DNA of 9,189 nucleotides, taken from Bacillota bacterium. GTDB lineage: Bacteria; Bacillota; Clostridia; Saccharofermentanales; UBA5734. Every line of letters starts with the position of its first letter. Position 1 is the first letter of the stretch. The stretch is taken from the NCBI GenBank assembly GCA_023438965.1, contig JAEXPB010000395.1, forward strand, positions 1 through 9,189, read 5' to 3'. The notes under the pieces are model-generated. The model did not search any database. It saw nothing but the letters and a program-made list of their open reading frames with translations, and had not been told where the DNA came from. Positions 1 through 5,137 of this stretch are shown here, piece after piece. The position numbers were made by a program, and so were the translations under genes.

Positions 1-1092
1 AAACTGACCTCCGCCATGATCAAGGAAGCGGCCCTGAGTCTGGGCGCCGACTTGTGCGGCATCGGGTCGATGGATCGTTATGAGGGTGCGCCGCTTAATT
101 ACGATCCCCGCTATCTTTTCCCGGAAGCCAAATCTGTCATCGGCCTGGGATTCCGGGTGCATCGCGGTCTCTACCGGCCCATGGAGGAAGGCACTCATTG
201 GGGTATGTACTCGTCAGCCGGCTATGCCAATGTCAACGATGTCCATATGCCGGTTGTCATGCGCGAATTGGGTTCTTTCATTGAAGATTATGGCTATGAA
301 GCCGTCATCTATAATAACACGGCCATCCGCTACAACGTCAACGCCGGCGTGCCGGTACGCGAAGGATATCCGAAGCCGGCCATTTTCCTGCATTTCCGGA
401 TTGCCGGTGTCATCTGCGGCATGGGTGAAATCGGCTGGAGTAATTTGTTCCTGTCGCCGCAATTCGGCCCCCGGCAGCGGCTGGCATTCATTTTTACCGA
501 TGCCGAACTGGAGCCTGATCCGATCATGAAACCTTATCTATGCGACAAGTGCATGCTATGCGCAAAGAACTGCCCGGCCAAAGCCATCCCGACCGATCGG
601 AAAACAGCTTTCAACCTCAAGGGCGAGCAATATGAGTATGCCAAGCTCGATGAAGAGCGCTGCTGGATCGGCTTTCATTGCGCCAATGAAGAGAAAAATC
701 CCTTCTTGTATGATGGCAGTGTCAAATCAGAAATTTCGCGCTGGATGATCGAAAACGTCTACAAAGACGATTCAGACAAGCTGGCTCAGCGACGTATCCA
801 CAGCAACTGGACGTCCTTTAATGTGATGTACGAAAACCATGGTCCCAGTAAAACCGGCAACGACAATTTTAACCACCCGTCCGCCATGTGCGGCGCCACC
901 TGCGCCCGGGAATGCTTCATTCACCTCGAGAAGCAGAATAAGCTGGAGAACACTTTCCACACGGATTTCCGCATCCGCAAGCCGTGGCGGCTGGATTCCA
1001 GGAAACTGCTGGATGATCTGTATGAGAATCATCCGGAAAACATGAAAGCCAAAGAGCAGAAAATCAAGGTTGACTACACGTCAGACCAGTAG
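1..1092 (+). CDS. QueG/reductive-dehalogenase-like 4Fe-4S protein, 5'-partial
   Basis: An iron-sulfur protein, probably a cytoplasmic redox enzyme; its substrate is unknown. The frame is open from base 1. The first ATG is at base 16, but no Shine-Dalgarno precedes it and the codons before it (K-L-T-S-A) fit a normal N-terminus, so the true start probably lies just outside the window. Numbering from that ATG, a GADLCGIG-type N-terminal segment (residues 10-17) and a G-E-I-G-W-S-N stretch followed by F-G-P-R (137-153) resemble the core of epoxyqueuosine reductase and reductive dehalogenases. A ferredoxin motif C176-x2-C179-x2-C182-x3-C186-P follows. A second Cys group, C292-x3-C296-x3-C300, with C216 and C222 between, could carry another cluster, but its spacing is not the classical one. 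It has no twin-arginine signal or membrane segment. It ends in TAG and converges on the lactonase gene with a 23-base gap. The family resemblance is fairly secure, the function is not; true QueG is doubtful because the second cluster motif differs. Confidence 0.8.
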   Translation, partial: KLTSAMIKEAALSLGADLCGIGSMDRYEGAPLNYDPRYLFPEAKSVIGLGFRVHRGLYRPMEEGTHWGMYSSAGYANVNDVHMPVVMRELGSFIEDYGYEAVIYNNTAIRYNVNAGVPVREGYPKPAIFLHFRIAGVICGMGEIGWSNLFLSPQFGPRQRLAFIFTDAELEPDPIMKPYLCDKCMLCAKNCPAKAIPTDRKTAFNLKGEQYEYAKLDEERCWIGFHCANEEKNPFLYDGSVKSEISRWMIENVYKDDSDKLAQRRIHSNWTSFNVMYENHGPSKTGNDNFNHPSAMCGATCARECFIHLEKQNKLENTFHTDFRIRKPWRLDSRKLLDDLYENHPENMKAKEQKIKVDYTSDQ

Positions 1093-1115
1093 AATCAGAT
1101 CGCCGGCTCGCCCAT

Positions 1116-1976
1116 TTACTCCGCCAAGCCGTAAAACCGCAGCGCGTTGTCGTGATAGAACTGCCGGTGTTCCGCTGCGCTGCAACCGGCGATGATCTGT
1201 TCCAGGGTCTCCACGCAGCGCGGCAGGCTGGCGGCCTGGGCGGAGACCGGCCAGTCGCCGGCGAAGACCGTCCGGTCAAAGCCGAAGCATTCGAAGACAT
1301 GCTCGGCATAGGGCCGGACATCCTCGATTGTCCAGTTCTGGTGATCCGCCGGCGTCGCCAGACTGGATACCTTGCAGTATACATTGGGAAATCCGGTCAG
1401 CTGCCGGATCTCCTCCCGCCAGGGGTCCAGCCGGTGTTCCCGGATGCCGGGCTTGCCCAGATGGTCGAGCATGAACCGCACATCCGGGCATCGCTCGACC
1501 AACTGCAGCATGACCTGGTTCTGCCGGTAATTGACGCCGAGGTCGAAGGTCAGACCAAATTCGGCCAGCATCCGGACGCCGCGGACAAAATCGGGTCGCA
1601 GGCCAAAGGCGGGATCCGGCTCGAATTCGATCATCCGCCGGATCCCTTTGACCAATTTGTTTTGCGCCAGCCGTTCCAGCTCGGGACGGACGGCCGCGCC
1701 CTTTTCCAACGGCGCCCAGGTCACAACGCCCGTGATGCGCGGTTCCTCTTCAGCAGCCAGTCGGGTGACCCAGCGGACTTCCTCCTGGTACTGCGCCGGC
1801 AGGCATTCGCACTGCATGAAGATCATCTGTTCGACCGGCAGCGCGCCGCAAGCCCGGCGGTAATCAGCCGGCAGGAAGGAGCGGTTCAAGGCCGGCCGGC
1901 CATCCAGCCACGGATAGCGCAGCCGGACCGGATCCCATAAATGAAGATGCGCGTCGATGATCGGAAAATCGTTCAT
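1116..1976 (-). CDS. Amidohydrolase family 2 sugar lactonase (L-fuconolactonase/L-rhamnonolactonase-like)
   Basis: A predicted metal-dependent hydrolase of 286 residues that would open a sugar-derived lactone, such as L-fucono- or L-rhamnonolactone, to the aldonic acid in the cytoplasm. Signature motifs of the COG3618 lactonase group are visible: D8-A-H10-L-H12-L-W-D at the first barrel strand, K-G-I-R-R (110-114), L-D171-H172-L-G-K-P (170-176), Y-C-K202-V-S, and F-A-G-D241-W-P (238-243) near the C-terminus. Length is typical for the family and no signal peptide is seen. The start is supported by AAGGGA at 1985-1990, eight bases upstream. The gene ends in TAA. It lies 60 bases downstream of the large hydrolase on the same strand and has a candidate promoter of its own at 2022-2030. 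Family assignment is strong. The lactone is inferred from context only; related members act on galactarolactone or sulfomuconolactone. Confidence 0.88.
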   Translation of the reverse strand: MNDFPIIDAHLHLWDPVRLRYPWLDGRPALNRSFLPADYRRACGALPVEQMIFMQCECLPAQYQEEVRWVTRLAAEEEPRITGVVTWAPLEKGAAVRPELERLAQNKLVKGIRRMIEFEPDPAFGLRPDFVRGVRMLAEFGLTFDLGVNYRQNQVMLQLVERCPDVRFMLDHLGKPGIREHRLDPWREEIRQLTGFPNVYCKVSSLATPADHQNWTIEDVRPYAEHVFECFGFDRTVFAGDWPVSAQAASLPRCVETLEQIIAGCSAAEHRQFYHDNALRFYGLAE

Positions 1977-2021
1977 GCTGATCGTCCCTTTGCTTGCTGC
2001 TTCATGTATTCAATCTGCCCT

Positions 2022-2030
2022 ATTATACCA
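2022..2030 (-). promoter_or_regulatory. Candidate extended -10 promoter for the lactonase gene
   Basis: The minus strand reads TGGTATAAT here: a consensus TATAAT (2027-2022) preceded by TGG, the TGn of an extended -10 element. It starts seven bases after the end of the hydrolase stop codon. Transcription would begin near 2015, giving a leader of about 40 bases that includes the ribosome binding site at 1985-1990. No convincing TTGACA-like -35 is present at 16-17 bases spacing, where the sequence is near TCTGGG; extended -10 promoters tolerate this. It would let the lactonase be expressed apart from the upstream genes. Confidence 0.5.
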
Positions 2031-2036
2031 CGCCGT

Positions 2037-4340
2037 TTAATTTCCCCAGATCAGCCGTGTCTGGCTGACACCCAGTGACACCTGGAGATAAGATTCGGTC
2101 CAGGCGATCGTGTCCGGTTCCCGATGGTTCTGCCAGTCCGGCACCAACGGGCTGTTGATGTCGACCGCCGCACCCAGCCAGGGCAGATTGGGCCTGCCGT
2201 AGCCAGGCCAGCACTCGCCAAATTCGCCCTTCGGCCGATGGTAGGGACCGAGCAGATTGCGCAGCGTGTTGGTCAGTTCCAGGCGCAGGGTGTTCCGGCC
2301 GGGGCGCAGCAGTCCGGTCACATCGACGCGGAACGGCGCCCAGCTGATCTCGCCGGTGGACTGGCCATTGACCAGCACCTTGGCCGTGCAGGCCCGGAAG
2401 CCCTCGAATTCCAGCCAGGCCGGTCGCCCGGCGTCCAAATTGCATCCTGCCGGTACAGCAAAGGTTTTTTCCAGGTTCAGGGTGCCGGCATAGAAGGGAT
2501 AACCGGCGGTTACCAATTCCGAATTGGCCTGGTGGCTTTCCTGCCCGAGGACAAACCGGCGGTTCAGGCGGACACAATTGGTCCGGGTCGGCTCCGGCAC
2601 ACCCTGGACGGCGAAGTCGCCCAACAGGTACAAGGACTCCAGCTCGACACCCGGCAAGTCCTCAAACAGCGAGGTGATGCTGGACTTGGCCTTGGCCAGC
2701 GGGCGGAAGTTTCGCCGGACTTCAATGACCTGCTCGCCGGGGAGCGTGATGTCCGGCAGATCGATCACCTGGAATTCCTTGGCCAGATAATAGCCGCACG
2801 CCTGGCTGCTGATCGGCCGGCCATTGAGAATCAGCTCGACCGCCTCCGGTGACTCGAGCGCAACTTGCAGGCCGGTTAGCGGGATGGCCGTCGTGAAGGG
2901 GAAGGCCAAAGTGATCGGGCCAATGTAATTCTCATCGGTCAGGATTTCCTGTACGGCTAAAATCGGATAGAGATCGGAGTACGCACCTTCGCCTTTTTTC
3001 AGACGGCAGAACTCGAGCAGCAGGGCATTCGGCGACTGCCGACGGACCGACCAGTCGCCGGGCAGGGTCAACGCCGTCACCGGGCCCGCCGGCAGCGCTG
3101 CGTGCCCGCCGCTGACCGGATCGGCGGCGACTGCCGTCGAAGGTTCCGCGACCAGCATCAGGCTGCCGCCTTCTTCGATGCGGATTTCAATCCGGGTTTG
3201 GTCCTGATCAACGTCGTAAACAGCATTCAGCGGCCGGACCTGCCCGTCTTCACCTTGCCAGACCGTTGCGGCGACCCTTCCGGGGATTTTCAGCAAGCCC
3301 GTCCGCGCTTCCCGACAGTCCCGGTTGAAGAAGAAGTAAAAACGCGCATCGCCGACGCGGCGGTAATTGATCTGAATATTGGTGGTGTCCTCGTAACCAA
3401 TAAACTGATATTCCTTAGCCTGTAAGCGCAGCACAGCCTCCAGGGCCGGATAATCGGCAACCTGGGCCAGTGCGGGGCAATCGGCCAACCGGGAGGCAAC
3501 CGTGCCGTCCAGCCAGCCATTCAACCGCACCGGCAGTTGGCCCAGCACAAGGATCTTCCCGCCTTGCCGGGCGAACTTTTCGAGCAGGGTCAGGGTCGAG
3601 GGTTGAATATTCGCCAGATCCGGCAAAATAACCGTCCGGTAGGCCATCGCGCCAATCTGGAAACGCCCATCGGCGGCAATCGAACCCCATTCCCGGATCG
3701 TATCCTCGTCGCCCAGCTCGAAATCATGCTGGCCGGCCAGCAGATTCTGCAGGAGGGTGTAGAAATTGGCATCGCGGGTTGCCAAGGCATCATTGGGGAT
3801 TGTCTCCAGTGTCGGACCGTGATACTCGCAGAACGCGGAATCAATCGGATGAATCACCAGGATGTCGCGCACCGGTTGTCCCTGGCTGATAAACCAGCTG
3901 GCCCGGGCGCAATAGTCCGTCACCGTGCGATATTGCTCCCAGTAGGGCTGATAATAATTGATATGCGGCGGATAGGCTCTCTTGCCGCGACCGCGCAGGG
4001 AGTAGAAGATGCCGTGGACGCATTTGTGGCTGATGCCCAGCGAGGCAAAGTGGTCGAACATGTTTTTCTGGTCCCGGAAGGTCAGGTTCTGGGAGCTGAC
4101 GCCATACATTTCGCAGAGCACATCGGATTTGCCGGCCTGGTGCGCCGCCGAACTGCATTGGATCGGGGTGTTGACCATACCGAACCGGCGGCCGGGATTG
4201 GGATCCTTGGCCGGCAGCGGATTGAACCGCCAGTTCATCTCGGCGGTTAGGTAGTCGATGCCGGGGATATCGAAATATTTATAGAACGGCATCACGCAGC
4301 AAGCCCGGGAGATTTGCTGCTGCAGGGTGTCTTCCATCAT
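2037..4340 (-). CDS. C-terminal part of glycoside hydrolase (rest of barrel, Rossmann-like and beta-sandwich domains)
   Basis: This 767-residue frame continues the hydrolase after the TGA; the frame in fact stays open to 4373. The ATG at 4340 is only the first available Met and has no ribosome binding site. Numbered from it, P-G-I-D-Y-L (26-31) and L-C-E77-M-Y-G (75-80) match barrel segments of GH106/GH2-like enzymes, E77 being a candidate catalytic Glu. H-G-I-F-Y-S-L-R-G-R (109-118), then P-P-H-I-N-Y-Y-Q-P-Y-W and S-W-F, is the typical stretch seen in these large hydrolases. G-K-I-L-V-L-G-Q-L-P (261-270) marks a Rossmann/amidotransferase-like domain. About residues 614-700 (L-E-K-T-F start, L-V-N-G-Q, R-V-D-V-T-G-L-L-R-P-G-R-N) form a GH2-type sugar-binding beta-sandwich. 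The frame ends in TAA. Exact GH family and substrate are not determined; alpha-L-rhamnosidase-like is the best guess. Confidence 0.72.
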   Translation of the reverse strand: MMEDTLQQQISRACCVMPFYKYFDIPGIDYLTAEMNWRFNPLPAKDPNPGRRFGMVNTPIQCSSAAHQAGKSDVLCEMYGVSSQNLTFRDQKNMFDHFASLGISHKCVHGIFYSLRGRGKRAYPPHINYYQPYWEQYRTVTDYCARASWFISQGQPVRDILVIHPIDSAFCEYHGPTLETIPNDALATRDANFYTLLQNLLAGQHDFELGDEDTIREWGSIAADGRFQIGAMAYRTVILPDLANIQPSTLTLLEKFARQGGKILVLGQLPVRLNGWLDGTVASRLADCPALAQVADYPALEAVLRLQAKEYQFIGYEDTTNIQINYRRVGDARFYFFFNRDCREARTGLLKIPGRVAATVWQGEDGQVRPLNAVYDVDQDQTRIEIRIEEGGSLMLVAEPSTAVAADPVSGGHAALPAGPVTALTLPGDWSVRRQSPNALLLEFCRLKKGEGAYSDLYPILAVQEILTDENYIGPITLAFPFTTAIPLTGLQVALESPEAVELILNGRPISSQACGYYLAKEFQVIDLPDITLPGEQVIEVRRNFRPLAKAKSSITSLFEDLPGVELESLYLLGDFAVQGVPEPTRTNCVRLNRRFVLGQESHQANSELVTAGYPFYAGTLNLEKTFAVPAGCNLDAGRPAWLEFEGFRACTAKVLVNGQSTGEISWAPFRVDVTGLLRPGRNTLRLELTNTLRNLLGPYHRPKGEFGECWPGYGRPNLPWLGAAVDINSPLVPDWQNHREPDTIAWTESYLQVSLGVSQTRLIWGN

Positions 4341-4347
4341 CAGGTGG

Positions 4348-4361
4348 CCGCTGAACAGCAG
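4348..4361 (-). other. Small hairpin 12 bases downstream of the internal TGA
   Basis: Read on the minus strand, CTGCT (4361-4357), loop GTTC, AGCGG (4352-4348) can form five pairs including one U-G wobble. It begins 12 bases after the TGA and has G-U in the apical loop. Bacterial SECIS elements sit at a similar distance with a G/U-containing apical loop. The stem is short, has no evident bulged U, and hairpins this small are common by chance in GC-rich coding DNA, so it is only a weak candidate. Confidence 0.25.
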
Positions 4362-4373
4362 GTTGTGCGCATG

Positions 4374-5117
4374 TCACCAGTCACGCACCTCGGTAAAATA
4401 GGCCTTTTTCATCAATTCCTGGATCGTGCGCCAATAATGATACCGCACGGTTTCACAGCCATCCTCGTCGCTAAAAAGCAGAGAGAGCTTCTCTTCCAGA
4501 CTGTATTGCCATTTCTCCCGGAAAAGCGCGGGCAGTGTCGGGCTCCAAGGCAGATGCGTTGATTTGTAACTCGGTTCATCGACCCAGACCGATTGGATCG
4601 TCCGCCCGAATTCTTCCTGAAACTGGATCCAGAGATTTTCATAGGATTGCTTCATGTAGAACTTCATCGCCGCCGGATTGAACATATCCAGCACCGTTTG
4701 CGAGCTGACGGCCCGGTAGTCGATACCGTTGCGGCTGCAGAGCAGGTCGCCCTGATCGCCGCCTTCACCGCTGCGGAAGGCCGTCAGGTGCTGCATGGCA
4801 TACTCGGGCGGCAGGTCCAGCACAGCTTCCGGCATGTAGCCGGCTTGCAGGAATACTTTCATGTTGTACTCGCGGGCGGCTTCGATGATGGTCTTCATCC
4901 GGGCCATGAACTGGGGTCCCGGATAGTCCGATTTCAGACCGATATAGGTGCGGGCGATAAAGGAATAGAAGCCCTTTTCGCTCATTTCCCGGATCTGGAA
5001 TCGCAATTCCTGATCATCCAGGCGATCATTCAACATCCAGAGCTCGGTGCCGCGAAAGCTGGGCGGCGGCGACTGGAAGGCCAGCTGCAGATTTTGTTTG
5101 TCATTGTTCATGCTCAT
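4374..5117 (-). CDS. N-terminal part of glycoside hydrolase (barrel first half), ends at in-frame TGA
   Basis: This 247-residue segment is the first half of the hydrolase barrel. It begins ATG-AGC at 5117, supported by AAAGGA at 5125-5130; a second ATG two codons in (5111) is worse spaced. Residues 21-60 (F-R-G-T-E-L-W, then F-I-A-R-T-Y-I-G-L) and 85-101 (M-K-V-F-L-Q-A-G-Y-M-P-E-A) look like early barrel strands. Q-S-V-W-V-D180-E181-P (175-182) matches the D-E-P motif of related glycosidases, where the Glu is a candidate active-site residue. The region R-Y-H-Y-W-R-T-I-Q-E-L-M (225-236) leads into W247, followed directly by TGA. Alone the segment lacks about half the barrel and all later domains, so it is unlikely to be an active enzyme. 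Confidence 0.75.
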   Translation of the reverse strand: MSMNNDKQNLQLAFQSPPPSFRGTELWMLNDRLDDQELRFQIREMSEKGFYSFIARTYIGLKSDYPGPQFMARMKTIIEAAREYNMKVFLQAGYMPEAVLDLPPEYAMQHLTAFRSGEGGDQGDLLCSRNGIDYRAVSSQTVLDMFNPAAMKFYMKQSYENLWIQFQEEFGRTIQSVWVDEPSYKSTHLPWSPTLPALFREKWQYSLEEKLSLLFSDEDGCETVRYHYWRTIQELMKKAYFTEVRDW

Positions 5118-5137
5118 GCTCCAATCCTTTCCTGGGT

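Larger units (their letters stand above)
2037..5117 (-). pseudogene. Large glycoside hydrolase gene interrupted by one in-frame TGA
   Basis: Two open frames (5117-4374 and 4373-2037) lie in the same reading frame and together encode one protein of about 1026 residues, broken only by a TGA at codon 248. They belong together because frame and fold continuity are unbroken: the codons after TGA read H-A-H-N-L-L-F-S-G-H, completing a W-x-x-x-H-x-L-x-x-(S/T)-G-H barrel motif that begins with W247. No ribosome binding site precedes the first downstream ATGs (4340, 4337). The joined protein would have an N-terminal barrel, a class-I-amidotransferase-like Rossmann segment around 515-540 and C-terminal beta-sandwich domains. 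This resembles large GH106/GH2-type glycosidases such as alpha-L-rhamnosidases. Without a signal peptide it should be cytoplasmic. It sits 20 bases after the 840-residue gene, with AGGAAAGGA (5125-5133) seven bases before its ATG. The gene may be truly broken, wrongly sequenced, or read through by recoding; the sequence alone does not decide. Confidence 0.7.

Noticed and set aside
1093..1115. Possible bidirectional terminator between the convergent genes
   Set aside because: The 23 bases contain no stable inverted repeat followed by a T-run on either strand, so no terminator can be supported.
1152..1940. 262-residue plus-strand open frame opposite the lactonase gene
   Set aside because: It mirrors the lactonase gene almost end to end, has a low-complexity composition rich in R, Q, A and P without recognisable motifs, and lacks a ribosome binding site; it is an antisense shadow of a GC-rich gene.
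3537..4250. 237-residue plus-strand open frame opposite the hydrolase
   Set aside because: Antisense shadow; the minus-strand frame carries recognisable hydrolase motifs across the same bases.
4337..4340. Independent start of a separate 767-residue gene at the ATG-ATG pair
   Set aside because: No Shine-Dalgarno precedes it, the frame is open upstream to the TGA, and the residues between complete a conserved-looking barrel motif; it is the rest of the interrupted gene.
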